Origin: Magnetococcales bacterium
GTDB taxonomy: Bacteria; Pseudomonadota; Magnetococcia; Magnetococcales; Magnetaquicoccaceae
Length of the DNA stretch: 64,000 nucleotides
Assembly (NCBI GenBank): GCA_015231755.1
Contig: JADGAZ010000023.1
Span: 1-64,000 of the forward strand
Direction of reading: 5' to 3'
A model generated the notes under the pieces. The model saw nothing but the letters and a program-made list of their open reading frames with translations, ran no database searches and was not told the DNA's origin. The position numbers were made by a program, and so were the translations under genes. Each line of letters begins with the position of its first letter. The stretch's first letter is position 1. Below, in pieces: positions 31,855-40,259 of this stretch.

Positions 31855-33975
31855 ATGAATGACCACGCAGGGATTGCCATCGGGGAGGAGTTGGATCGTT
31901 TTGAAGAGGCGCTCGCACTGTTCAATCAGGGCAGGTTGGATGAGGACCGGTTTTTGGCATTGCGGATGTCGTTGGGGGTTTACACCCAGCGTCAGAAAGG
32001 GGAGTACATGGTGCGCCTGAAGCTGCCGGGAGGAGGGGTTTCCACGGTGCAACTGGCGGCATTGGTGAGGATTCTCGACGCGGTGCCCAACGCCGGTTCG
32101 ATTCATCTGACCACCCGTCAGGATATTCAGCTCAAATCGATTCCGGGATCGGCGGTGGTGGATTTGTTGCGTCGGATCCACCAGGCGGGTTTGATCACCC
32201 GTGAGGCCGGGGGACCGACGGTGCGCAATATTGTGGCCTGTCCCTTGGCCGGTGTCTGTCCCCGGGAACAGCGGGATGTTCTGCCCGTTGTCCAGCGTGT
32301 GATGACACGGTATCTGGGCAATCCCTTGACCCGTTTCTTGCCGCGTAAATTCAAGATTGCCATCTCCGGATGTGGGGCGGAATGCGCTCAGGATCCTTTC
32401 AACGATCTGGGGATCACCGCCGAGCGGGATTCCCAGGGGAGGTGTGGTTATCGGGTGAGCATGGGGGGTGGTTTGGGTCACAAACCCAGAAAAGGCAAAC
32501 GGCTTGAATCCTGGGTGAGCGAGACGGAATTGCTGCCTGTGGTCGAAGCGGTGTTGCGGCTGCATCACCGTCATTCGGATCGGGAAAAGAAATCGCGGGC
32601 GCGTCTCAAGTTTCTTTGGGAACGGTTTACCGGGGAGCAACTGCGTCGTTTCTACCAGGAAGAGCGGGAGCAGACCCGACAGACCATGACGATCCCGGAA
32701 ACCATTCCGGGGAACTGGGGTGAGCCGGTTGACAGGCCGGACTTTCCGCAGCGGGTGACCCGTGCGGTGGTGCCGCAGAAGCAGCCCGGATTGTTCAGCG
32801 TGCCGGTTCGGGTGCCCCTGGGGGATTTGACTTTGGATCAGTTGCGGGGATTGACCGCGCTGGCCCAACGGTTGGCCATACCGGAGATCCGCATCACCAC
32901 CGAGATGAATCTGTTGCTGCTGCATGTCACCGCCCACGCCTTGCGGGAGTTGCCGGATGCGTTGCGGACATTGGATTTGCGTCTGCCGCGGGCAGGGGAT
33001 GATGTGTCGGCGTGTGTGGGTTCTGCGGTGTGCAATCTGGGTCTGACCGCGGCGCCGCTTTTGGCGCGGCAACTGGCGGGCGGACCGTTTGATCTGAAGG
33101 TGCGGGTTTCCGGCTGTCAGAATGGCTGTGTCCAGTCGGATCTGTGCGACATTGGCCTGACGGGTGAAATTCGGCGTCCGCACGGGATTGCCATGCCGTT
33201 TTATCGGTTGCTGACCGGTGGCCGGGGCATCGGGGATGGGGTGTTGGGACGGTGTATCGGATCCTTTCCCGCGGCGCGTGCGCCACGGGCTGTGGAGATC
33301 ATCCAGGAGGCCTTTGCCCGCAGCGGTCAGAGTGAACAGGGGTTTTCCGCCTGGGTGGCGCGTCAATCGGATCAGGAGTTGTCGCTGCTTGTGAAGGATC
33401 TGGATCTGGTCACTCCGGAAGAGGCGGTCACGTTGCTCCGAAACGAGCAGGATCAGGCCGGTTTTGCCACCCAGACCGGGCTTAACGAATGTGTCGGCAG
33501 TCGCAAGCTCAATATCGAAGCCGCTTTTGCCCGTGCCGCCCATGAGCGGAGCTGCTGTCAGGATCTGTGGAATCTGGGTCAGGTGGTGGCGAGTCTGTTC
33601 CGTACCAGAGAGATCCTGCACGGGCTGGGCGCGACTTTGCTGGCGGGCAGCAAGCTGCCGATTGCCCTGTCCGAACTGGATCTGGAACAGGTCGCCTTTC
33701 AGGCCTGTCGGCGTCCTTTCCGGGGGAGTCCTCTGGGTCAGAGGCTGTTTGAATTGAGTGAACAGCAGCGTTTCCTGGAGTGCAACCCCGATGCGCACAG
33801 TCGTTTCGAGGATTTTCTGGGTGATCTGGATCGTTGGGTCCGGGAGTTGGCCCGGTTGTGGTCCGGTGAGGATATCACCTTGTTTCTGAATCCCTATCTT
33901 CCCCCTGATGTGGCGGAGGGTGAGGGGGATGACCAGGTTGTGGGGATTGCTTTTTCCAGTCGGGAAGTGGCTTGA
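31855..33975 (+). CDS. sir: Siroheme nitrite/sulfite reductase hemoprotein with extra C-terminal domain
   Basis: The 706-residue product has two ferredoxin-like half-domains and the siroheme/[4Fe-4S] ligands C387, C393, C421 and C425 ('CVGSAVC' and 'CQNGC'). An earlier pseudo-symmetric half has 'TTRQDIQLKSIPG' and 'ISGCGAECAQDPF'. It would reduce sulfite to sulfide with six electrons in assimilation. Residues ~500-706 form an extra region not normally present; it has a few Cys ('HERSCCQDLWNLG') and helical character, and I do not recognise it. ATG 31855 has AAAGGAG nine bases upstream. APS reductase follows 60 bases later, probably in the same operon. Nitrite as substrate is not excluded. Confidence 0.88.
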   Translation: MNDHAGIAIGEELDRFEEALALFNQGRLDEDRFLALRMSLGVYTQRQKGEYMVRLKLPGGGVSTVQLAALVRILDAVPNAGSIHLTTRQDIQLKSIPGSAVVDLLRRIHQAGLITREAGGPTVRNIVACPLAGVCPREQRDVLPVVQRVMTRYLGNPLTRFLPRKFKIAISGCGAECAQDPFNDLGITAERDSQGRCGYRVSMGGGLGHKPRKGKRLESWVSETELLPVVEAVLRLHHRHSDREKKSRARLKFLWERFTGEQLRRFYQEEREQTRQTMTIPETIPGNWGEPVDRPDFPQRVTRAVVPQKQPGLFSVPVRVPLGDLTLDQLRGLTALAQRLAIPEIRITTEMNLLLLHVTAHALRELPDALRTLDLRLPRAGDDVSACVGSAVCNLGLTAAPLLARQLAGGPFDLKVRVSGCQNGCVQSDLCDIGLTGEIRRPHGIAMPFYRLLTGGRGIGDGVLGRCIGSFPAARAPRAVEIIQEAFARSGQSEQGFSAWVARQSDQELSLLVKDLDLVTPEEAVTLLRNEQDQAGFATQTGLNECVGSRKLNIEAAFARAAHERSCCQDLWNLGQVVASLFRTREILHGLGATLLAGSKLPIALSELDLEQVAFQACRRPFRGSPLGQRLFELSEQQRFLECNPDAHSRFEDFLGDLDRWVRELARLWSGEDITLFLNPYLPPDVAEGEGDDQVVGIAFSSREVA

Positions 33976-34035
33976 GAAGTGTCGTGACGTTACATGTTCA
34001 ATGAACTGCCAATCGTGATCAGACAGGAGTGCGGT

Positions 34036-34722
34036 ATGATGAGTCTTGCCATCAAAATTCAAGAGAGTATTCAATTGCTGCGTCAGGCTGGCAATGATTT
34101 TGCCCAGGCGCGTTTTTCCACCAGTTTTGGGGCCGAAGATCAGGTGTTGATGGATCTGATCGCCAAACATGCCCCGGAAGTGCGTGTGTTCACGTTGGAT
34201 ACCGGGCGGTTGCACCAGGAGACCTACGACGTGATGAACCGGACCCTGGTCCGTTACCGGATTCCGGTCCAGGTCTATTTTCCCCGTCATGATCTGCTGG
34301 AAGCGCATCTGAACACCCATGGACCCAACGCCTTTTATGAAAGCATCGAATTGCGCAAGAATTGCTGCCATGTGCGCAAGGTCGAGCCTTTGAAACGGGC
34401 CTTGCATGGGGCGGGCAGTTGGGTGACCGGCTTGCGTCGTGAACAGGCGGTCACCCGGGAAGGGTTGGCGCATCGTGCGCCGGATCCGGCTTTCGGACTG
34501 GAGAAGTTCAATCCTTTGCTGGAGTGGAGTCAGGAGGAGATCTGGAGTTACATCCACGCCAACGCGGTGCCTTACAATCTCCTGCATGACCAAAATTTTC
34601 CCAGCATCGGTTGCGCTCCATGCACCCGCGCCATCTCCGCCAACGAGGATTTGCGCGCCGGTCGCTGGTGGTGGGAATCACCCGTGACGAAAGAGTGTGG
34701 ATTGCACGTCAAATCCGCCTGA
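34036..34722 (+). CDS. cysH: Assimilatory adenylylsulfate (APS) reductase
   Basis: The 228-residue product is a PAPS/APS reductase with the nucleotide-binding 'ARFSTSFGAEDQVLMDLI', the arginine-rich 'WVTGLRREQAVTR' and the C-terminal catalytic 'ECGLHVK'. The pair 'RKNCCHVRK' and 'GCAPCTRA' supplies the four [4Fe-4S] Cys that mark APS-using enzymes. It would therefore reduce APS to sulfite directly, with no need for APS kinase. ATG 34036 has GGAG six bases upstream; the longer frame starting at 33994 lacks a site. A terminator hairpin follows at 34730. Confidence 0.95.
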   Translation: MMSLAIKIQESIQLLRQAGNDFAQARFSTSFGAEDQVLMDLIAKHAPEVRVFTLDTGRLHQETYDVMNRTLVRYRIPVQVYFPRHDLLEAHLNTHGPNAFYESIELRKNCCHVRKVEPLKRALHGAGSWVTGLRREQAVTREGLAHRAPDPAFGLEKFNPLLEWSQEEIWSYIHANAVPYNLLHDQNFPSIGCAPCTRAISANEDLRAGRWWWESPVTKECGLHVKSA

Positions 34723-34729
34723 TCCCCAT

Positions 34730-34758
34730 GACGGCCTCCGACAGGGGCGGAGGCCGTC
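34730..34758 (+). terminator. Rho-independent terminator after cysH
   Basis: Perfect 11-base arms (34730-34740 and 34748-34758) enclose a 7-base loop and begin eight bases after the cysH stop codon. The sequence after it is A-rich then T-containing, so the poly-U tract is weak, but position and stem are convincing. Confidence 0.75.
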
Positions 34759-34854
34759 AAAAATCGATTTGATTATCTCTATTGGTTATTACCGGCCCTG
34801 CCTGTTCTTGTGTTAACCTTGAAGGTCAGGTCAGACTCTGCGCGCATGGGGAGG

Positions 34855-34890
34855 TCAACTCCACTCCGAATCCAGGGATTCGAGAGTTGA
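34855..34890 (+). other. Possible leader hairpin upstream of the binding-protein gene
   Basis: CGAATC (34867-34872) pairs with GATTCG (34877-34882) around a 4-base loop. Outside it TCAACTC (34855-34861) pairs with GAGTTGA (34884-34890) with an asymmetric bulge. It ends 25 bases before the start codon and just ahead of the AAAGGAG site, so it could modulate translation. Confidence 0.35.
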
Positions 34891-34915
34891 GAGGTCGTTT
34901 TCCAAAGGAGAATGC

Positions 34916-36079
34916 ATGATCAAAAGATCGGGTGTGTGGCCATGGGTATGGATGGTGATCGTGCTGGCACCGATCCGAGCGGTCTGGGCTGATGAACTGA
35001 AAATGGGCATGTCTTCGGCCTTCAGTGGGTTGGCGGCGGCCCTGGGCACCGGAATCCGTCAGGGGGTCGAGGCCAGGCTGGAGCAGGTCAATGCCAGCGG
35101 GGGCGTACACGGACATGTGTTGCGCCTGATTGCCCTGGATGATGGTTACGAACCCCGCCGCGCCGCCCCCAATGTGCGACAACTGATCGAAAAAGAGAAT
35201 GTCCTGGCCCTGATCGGCAACGTCGGCACTCCGACGGCGGTCGTGACCGTTCCGATTGCCCAACAAGCCCACACCGTGCTGTTTGGTGCCTACAGTGGCG
35301 GTGCCCTGCTGCGCAAACAACCCCCGGATCGTCATATCATCAATTTTCGCGCAAGCTACCGTGAAGAGACGGCGGCGATGGTCACAGGATTGTTGGAATC
35401 CGGCGTTCGTCCGGAGCAGATCGCCTTTTTCACCCAGAACGACAGCTTTGGCGATGATGGTTATCATGGGGCCCTGGAGACCTTGAACGCCATGGGTTAC
35501 CGGCAGGGCGACAAATTGCCCCATGGACGCTATACCCGCAACACCCTCAACGTGGAAGAGGGATTGGGCGTGATTCTGGCGGCTCCGGTGGAACCGCGGG
35601 CGATCATTCTGGTCGGCTCCTACAAGCCGTGCGCGGCTTTTGTGCGGCTGGCCAAAAAAGAGTTGCCCAAGACCGTGTTTCTCATGGTCTCCTTTGTCGG
35701 CAGTGAACCCCTGGTCCGGGAGTTGGGCGGCGATGCTGAAGGGGTGATCGTCACCCAGGTGGTGCCTTCCCTCGACGACCACAGCCCGGCGGTGCGGGAA
35801 TATCGACAACTCATGGTGGAGTTGGGTATCACGCCGGGTTACCTGTCGTTGGAGGGGTATCTGATGGCGCGGTTGTTCACTCTGGGTCTGGAAAAGGTCG
35901 GTCCGGATCCAACCCGCAAAGGGGTGCTCGATGCCCTGGAAAGTCTGGGAAAGGTGGATATCGGCATGGGGTCCGGGCTGCATCTGAGTCGGGAAGAGCA
36001 TCAAGCCAGCCATCATGTCTGGCCCACGATCTATCGCAATGGACAATTCGTCCCTTTGGACTGGAAGAAGGCGTGGTGA
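34916..36079 (+). CDS. Periplasmic branched-chain-amino-acid-type binding protein
   Basis: The 387-residue product has a signal peptide (~residues 1-26, cut after 'RAVWA') and a type I periplasmic binding fold (Peripla_BP_6/LivJ-like). It has 'LKMGMSSAFSGLAAALGTGI' at the first strand, 'ALIGNVGTPTAVVTVPIA' and 'FFTQNDSFGDDGYHG'. ATG 34916 has AAAGGAG six bases upstream. No permease or ATPase gene accompanies it. Instead its stop codon is directly followed by the start of a diguanylate cyclase with a periplasmic domain, so it more likely senses a ligand for that enzyme than feeds an importer. The ligand is unknown. Confidence 0.88.
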   Translation: MIKRSGVWPWVWMVIVLAPIRAVWADELKMGMSSAFSGLAAALGTGIRQGVEARLEQVNASGGVHGHVLRLIALDDGYEPRRAAPNVRQLIEKENVLALIGNVGTPTAVVTVPIAQQAHTVLFGAYSGGALLRKQPPDRHIINFRASYREETAAMVTGLLESGVRPEQIAFFTQNDSFGDDGYHGALETLNAMGYRQGDKLPHGRYTRNTLNVEEGLGVILAAPVEPRAIILVGSYKPCAAFVRLAKKELPKTVFLMVSFVGSEPLVRELGGDAEGVIVTQVVPSLDDHSPAVREYRQLMVELGITPGYLSLEGYLMARLFTLGLEKVGPDPTRKGVLDALESLGKVDIGMGSGLHLSREEHQASHHVWPTIYRNGQFVPLDWKKAW

Positions 36080-38497
36080 ATGATGACGAATTCGCATGCG
36101 TCGGCATGGCATCGGGAGGGATTCTTCAAGGCGTTCGGTCTGACGTTGAGCATTCGTCGCATGTTGTTGGGATTGGGACTGGTAAGCGGGATTGCGATTC
36201 TGTTGCTGGCCGGCGTGGCCTTGGTCTCGAATCATCGGCTGGCCCAGTACCAGGAAGAGTTGCTCCAGGAGGCTTTTCCGGTCAGCGAGGCGGTGCGCGG
36301 CGTGTTGGAAACCGTGATGCGCTTGACCGACCGGCAACACGAGATGATGACCAGTACCTCGTATGCCGAATTCGCCCGTATTCCTCCCCGGCTTCCTTTG
36401 GAACAGAGTTTCCGGAGGGAACGCCATAATCTGGATAAGCTGTTGGAGAGATTTCCATCCTCCAGAAAGCTGCTCGGTGATCTGGATCACAATTTCGACA
36501 ACCTGCTGTATGCCGATACACGCCTGACCGAGCAGAGGGAACAGTGGCTGCAAGGGATCACCTTGCTGGAGGAACGCTCCCGGCAGGTGGAACAGGAAGC
36601 GGAAACCATGATTCAAAAGGCCGAAGCCCTGGCAGGCAAGGCCCGTCTGGAAGAGCAGCGTACCCAAAGGCGGCTGCGTCCTTTGCTGGACAAGGGGTCG
36701 GCAGACCCGGCGGCCTGGGCTGGGCTGCGGCAACAGTGGCAGGAGATTCGACCCGATCTTCAGGATGCCACGACCAAAATCCGTTATGGCAGTCTGACCC
36801 TGGCGCTGCTCAGTCGGCAATTGATCATGGAACGACAGCAGGATCAGTTGATCAGCATTCGCTCCAATGGCATCGATCAGGCTTTGGGGGTGATCCGGGA
36901 GGCGTTGGCCTACCTGAAGGAAAAGGTGCCGGACCATTCGGAACTGCGGCCTTTGACGGTGGAGTTGGAGGTTCATTTTCACAACATGCCGCGTCTTTTG
37001 GTCGAGGACGAAGACTCGTTGTATGCCCTGTTGCAGACCCTGTTCCGGGACAACGAACAATTGCGGGTCGGCAATCTGCACCTGACGCAGGCGGTCACTC
37101 GGGTGATCCGGGATGTGGAACGGCTCTCTTCTCCCGCCGGGCTGTTGCGTGGAGAGATCGTGGCCGATGCGCGTCGGGTGGTCGAGGCCAACCGATGGAC
37201 CCTGATTGTGGTGAGTCTGTTGGCGTCGATCCTGTTGGTCGGGGCGATTTTTTTCTTCTTGCGCTGGCTCATGGGCAGAACGGCCCAAATCATCCACGCC
37301 TTGCAAGGATGTGCCGAGGGGGACTACTCCAGGCAGGTGCCTTTGGCGGGCAATGGGGATCAATTGGATGAGATCGGCGCCACGGTCAACACCCTGGCCC
37401 AGACCCTGGATCGCCTGGAAAGCGCGGATGTGCGCAGCATCATGTCACGGACCGCCATCAATGCGTTGCTGGAAACTTCATTGTTGCCTCTGAGTCTTCA
37501 CAGTTATCTCATAACTGCATTGCGGATCATTCGCAGCATTCCCTGGCTCCGGGTCTGGAACAACGATATCGCCATTTTTTTGGTGGACAAAAGAGAGTCG
37601 GAAGCGTTGCGACTGGTCGCCCACATCGGTTTTTCCGATACCGAGCAACAGTTGTGCGCGCAGGTGGCGCCCGGTTACTGTCTGTGCGGCACATCTTTGG
37701 CCTCGGGTCAGATTGTCTTTGCCGATGATGGGGATGAACGGCATGTGATTGACCACGCTGAAACCGAACGACATGGCCATTATTGCATCCCGATTCTTTC
37801 ATCAGGGCGTCCTTTGGGGATTCTCACCTTGCATCTGGACAAGAATCATCGTCAGAATCCCGACGAGATCGCCCTGTTGACCACGATTGCCCATACCCTG
37901 GCCGGGGTGATCGAACGCAAGCGCATGGAAGCGCATTTGCAGCATCTGGCCCATCATGATCCTTTGACCGGTTTGCCCAACCGGACGTTGTTCCGGGAAC
38001 ACGCCGAGCAGTTGCATACCCTGGCGATTCGTTCCCGTTCCATTCTGGCGGTCATGCTGCTGGATCTGGATCGTTTCAAACAGGTCAACGATACCCTGGG
38101 ACATGCCGCAGGGGATCAATTGTTGCTCATGGTGACGCATCGGATCAAACAGACCTTGCGTGCCTCGGATTTGCTGGCCCGTTTGGGTGGGGATGAATTC
38201 GGATTGGTGATCGAAGGCCTGCCCAATGCCTTGAATGTCGCCATCGTGGCCGAAAAAATTGTCCACAGTCTGGTACAACCGTTCCTGATTCAGGAAACCT
38301 CCTGCGCCATCGGGGTCAGCATCGGCATCGCCTTGTTTCCGGAACACGGTGACACCGTGGAAATGTTGCTCGAACGGGCCGATCAGGCCATGTATGCGGT
38401 CAAACAGAACGGGCGTAACGGTTTTCGTTACGCCCGATTGGATGACACGGAGATCGGTCTGGAGCAGGGCAGGGACTCCAGCGCCGCATCGGTTTGA
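36080..38497 (+). CDS. Membrane diguanylate cyclase (periplasmic helical domain, HAMP, GAF, GGDEF)
   Basis: The 805-residue product has a membrane helix near 32-52, a long periplasmic helical region (~55-370), a second helix ('TLIVVSLLASILLVGAIFFF') and a HAMP-like linker. A GAF domain (~455-615) and a C-terminal GGDEF domain (~630-790) follow. The active-site motif is intact ('ARLGGDEFGLVI'). An RASD I-site sits exactly five residues before it, so c-di-GMP synthesis with product inhibition is expected. The cysteine-containing 'GYCLCGTSLASG' in the GAF domain is of the GAF_2 type. ATG 36080 directly follows the stop codon of the binding-protein gene, so the pair is one unit. Confidence 0.92.
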   Translation: MMTNSHASAWHREGFFKAFGLTLSIRRMLLGLGLVSGIAILLLAGVALVSNHRLAQYQEELLQEAFPVSEAVRGVLETVMRLTDRQHEMMTSTSYAEFARIPPRLPLEQSFRRERHNLDKLLERFPSSRKLLGDLDHNFDNLLYADTRLTEQREQWLQGITLLEERSRQVEQEAETMIQKAEALAGKARLEEQRTQRRLRPLLDKGSADPAAWAGLRQQWQEIRPDLQDATTKIRYGSLTLALLSRQLIMERQQDQLISIRSNGIDQALGVIREALAYLKEKVPDHSELRPLTVELEVHFHNMPRLLVEDEDSLYALLQTLFRDNEQLRVGNLHLTQAVTRVIRDVERLSSPAGLLRGEIVADARRVVEANRWTLIVVSLLASILLVGAIFFFLRWLMGRTAQIIHALQGCAEGDYSRQVPLAGNGDQLDEIGATVNTLAQTLDRLESADVRSIMSRTAINALLETSLLPLSLHSYLITALRIIRSIPWLRVWNNDIAIFLVDKRESEALRLVAHIGFSDTEQQLCAQVAPGYCLCGTSLASGQIVFADDGDERHVIDHAETERHGHYCIPILSSGRPLGILTLHLDKNHRQNPDEIALLTTIAHTLAGVIERKRMEAHLQHLAHHDPLTGLPNRTLFREHAEQLHTLAIRSRSILAVMLLDLDRFKQVNDTLGHAAGDQLLLMVTHRIKQTLRASDLLARLGGDEFGLVIEGLPNALNVAIVAEKIVHSLVQPFLIQETSCAIGVSIGIALFPEHGDTVEMLLERADQAMYAVKQNGRNGFRYARLDDTEIGLEQGRDSSAASV

Positions 38498-38594
38498 TGG
38501 CTCCTGTTTTCTTTTGATGGATGGGTCGGAACAGGGGTAAATTGAACATTTTATTGGTGTTGAAGAGAACTGATTTAGCATTGATGGAGATTGT

Positions 38595-38615
38595 ATAATA
38601 TTTTTATATCATTAT
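38595..38615 (+). promoter_or_regulatory. AT-rich motif upstream of tusE, shared with the sulfite reductase promoter
   Basis: The 21-base run starting ATAATATTTTTATATC agrees with 31704-31724 at 18 of 21 positions. It lies about 124 bases before the tusE start codon, in an otherwise GC-rich sequence. It could be a common regulator site or a promoter-proximal element. Confidence 0.45.
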
Positions 38616-38738
38616 CACTTTTTCTTGTTCTTTGTTATCATGCACCGCACAAAAAGAGAGCATGGCTTCGCGATTCTACACAAAAGACTGACAGCCTCCT
38701 CTCCCACCCCCCCCCATGATTGACAAGGAGAAGTGACC

Positions 38739-39074
38739 ATGACCAGCGTAACGTTAAACAATCATTCCTACACCTTCAACCACAGCGGCTATCTGGTGAA
38801 TCTTGCGGACTGGAATCCGGATGTGGCCGCCTTGATTGCACATCGTGAAGATGTTGAAATGACCGAGGCCCATTGGGAGGTCATCGAGATTTTGCGCTCC
38901 TATTATGAAGAGTACAAAATCGTGCCCATGATCCGAACCCTGCTCAAGGCGGTCGGCAAGCGCATGGGCCAGGAAAAAGCCAACATTCGTTACTTGTATG
39001 AGTTGTATCCCTGTGGACCGGTCATGCAGGCGCTGAAGATCGCCGGTCTCCCCATGCCTTGTTCCTGCGATTGA
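38739..39074 (+). CDS. tusE: TusE/DsrC family sulfur-relay protein
   Basis: The 111-residue product matches TusE/DsrC: 'FNHSGYLVNLADWNPDVAAL' near the start, 'TEAHWEVIEILRSYYEEY' in the middle and the C-terminal arm 'AGLPMPCSCD'. The penultimate C110 is the conserved sulfur-carrying Cys. The second DsrC cysteine, 11 residues upstream, is replaced by Leu, so it is TusE-like rather than a dissimilatory DsrC. An extra C108 makes a C-x-C pair at the tip, and there is another Cys in 'YPCGP'. TusE passes persulfide sulfur in 2-thiouridine tRNA modification. ATG 38739 has AAGGAG eight bases upstream. Confidence 0.92.
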   Translation: MTSVTLNNHSYTFNHSGYLVNLADWNPDVAALIAHREDVEMTEAHWEVIEILRSYYEEYKIVPMIRTLLKAVGKRMGQEKANIRYLYELYPCGPVMQALKIAGLPMPCSCD

Positions 39075-39094
39075 TTCAGATAGGATCCGTGAAT

Positions 39095-39132
39095 CCCCCC
39101 GCATGAGCGACCTTCGGGTGTCATGCGGGGGG
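39095..39132 (+). terminator. Terminator hairpin after tusE
   Basis: CCCCCCGCATGA (39095-39106) pairs perfectly with TCATGCGGGGGG (39121-39132) around a 14-base loop that itself contains CTTCGG. It lies 20 bases after the tusE stop codon. There is no T-run. Confidence 0.7.
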
Positions 39133-39218
39133 GGTGGGACGGATGTGCGGATCGTCGTTTGAATCGGACTAAACTAATATAATAGGCTGTGAACGTGTCA
39201 TCCAGGGAGGATCCAGTC

Positions 39219-40259
39219 ATGCACTCTTCAATCAGATCGAAATTGAAGAAAATCATTTTTTCCGTCACGACGGTGACGGTTCTTGCCGCAGGAATCTTGG
39301 CCGCCCATGCCGCCGAGGTGAGTCTGTTGAATGTTTCGTATGATCCGACACGGGAGTTGTATCAGGAATTCAACCGTGCCTTTTCCCAATTCTGGCAGGC
39401 CAGAAGCGGAGATCAGGTGACGGTCAAACAGTCCCATGGGGGGTCCGGCAAGCAGGCCAGGGCTGTGATCGACGGTTTGGAGGCGGATGTCGTCACCCTG
39501 GCTTTGGCTTATGACATCGATGCCATCGCCCGGAAGGCCAAGCTGTTGCCGGAAAACTGGCGTCAGAGACTGCCCAATCAGAGTGCGCCTTATTATTCGA
39601 CCATCGTCTTTTTGGTGCGCAAAGGCAATCCCAAAGGGATCCACGACTGGAATGATCTGATCCGGGAGGGGATCCAGGTGATCACGCCCAATCCCAAAAC
39701 CTCGGGTGGCGCGCGTTGGAATTATCTGGCGGCTTGGGGTTATGCCCTGAAACACAACGATCAGGATCCGGCACGGGCCAGGGCCTTCGTGACCCGACTG
39801 TTCAAGAATGCACCGGTGCTCGATTCCGGAGCCAGGGGGGCCACGACCACCTTTGTCGAACGGCGCATCGGGGATGTGTTGTTGACCTGGGAAAACGAAG
39901 CCCATCTGGCCATTCAGGAGCTGGGTCCGGATCAGTTCGAGCGGGTGAATCCGTCGTTGAGCATCCTGGCGGAACCACCGGTCGCGTTGTTGGATCAGGT
40001 GGTGGACAAACGGGGAACCCGCACCGTGGCCCAGGGCTATCTTGAATATTTGTATTCCGCAGCCGGTCAACAGATTGTGGCCAAACATTTTTACCGTCCC
40101 GCCTATCCGGAGAAAGCCGGAAAAGCGGCTGAAATTTTTGAACCGATCCAGTTGTTCACCATCGACGCCGTGTTCGGAGGTTGGGATCAGGCGCAACAGA
40201 TTCATTTCGCCGATGGGGGTGAGTTCGACCGGATGATGGCACCTCCGGCCAAGCCATGA
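39219..40259 (+). CDS. sbp: Periplasmic sulfate-binding protein
   Basis: The 346-residue product has a signal peptide (~residues 1-31, 'VTVLAAGILAAHA') and matches Sbp/CysP. It has 'LLNVSYDPTRELYQEFNRAF' at the start of the mature protein, 'QSHGGSGKQARAVIDGLEAD', 'FLVRKGNPKGIHDWNDLI' and 'ITPNPKTSGGARWNYLAAWG'. It would deliver sulfate or thiosulfate to the CysTWA importer. ATG 39219 has GGGAGG eight bases upstream. It is first gene of an operon with cysT, cysW, cysA and a universal stress gene; its stop codon overlaps the cysT start. Confidence 0.96.
   Translation: MHSSIRSKLKKIIFSVTTVTVLAAGILAAHAAEVSLLNVSYDPTRELYQEFNRAFSQFWQARSGDQVTVKQSHGGSGKQARAVIDGLEADVVTLALAYDIDAIARKAKLLPENWRQRLPNQSAPYYSTIVFLVRKGNPKGIHDWNDLIREGIQVITPNPKTSGGARWNYLAAWGYALKHNDQDPARARAFVTRLFKNAPVLDSGARGATTTFVERRIGDVLLTWENEAHLAIQELGPDQFERVNPSLSILAEPPVALLDQVVDKRGTRTVAQGYLEYLYSAAGQQIVAKHFYRPAYPEKAGKAAEIFEPIQLFTIDAVFGGWDQAQQIHFADGGEFDRMMAPPAKP

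Noticed and set aside
31819-34593. A 924-codon open frame on the minus strand opposite sulfite reductase and cysH
   Set aside because: Its sequence is compositionally biased (Gln/His/Arg/Pro-rich) with no recognisable domain, and it lies fully opposite two well-supported genes. It is a shadow frame of GC-rich DNA.
34826-37363. An 845-codon minus-strand frame opposite the binding protein and cyclase
   Set aside because: It has the same shadow character and no protein features, while the opposite strand has a signal peptide, binding-protein fold, HAMP and GAF.
38411-38435. Perfect 10-base hairpin near the end of the diguanylate cyclase gene
   Set aside because: It lies inside the coding sequence at the conserved GRNGFR segment and is followed by more codons. 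Probably a chance pairing rather than a terminator.
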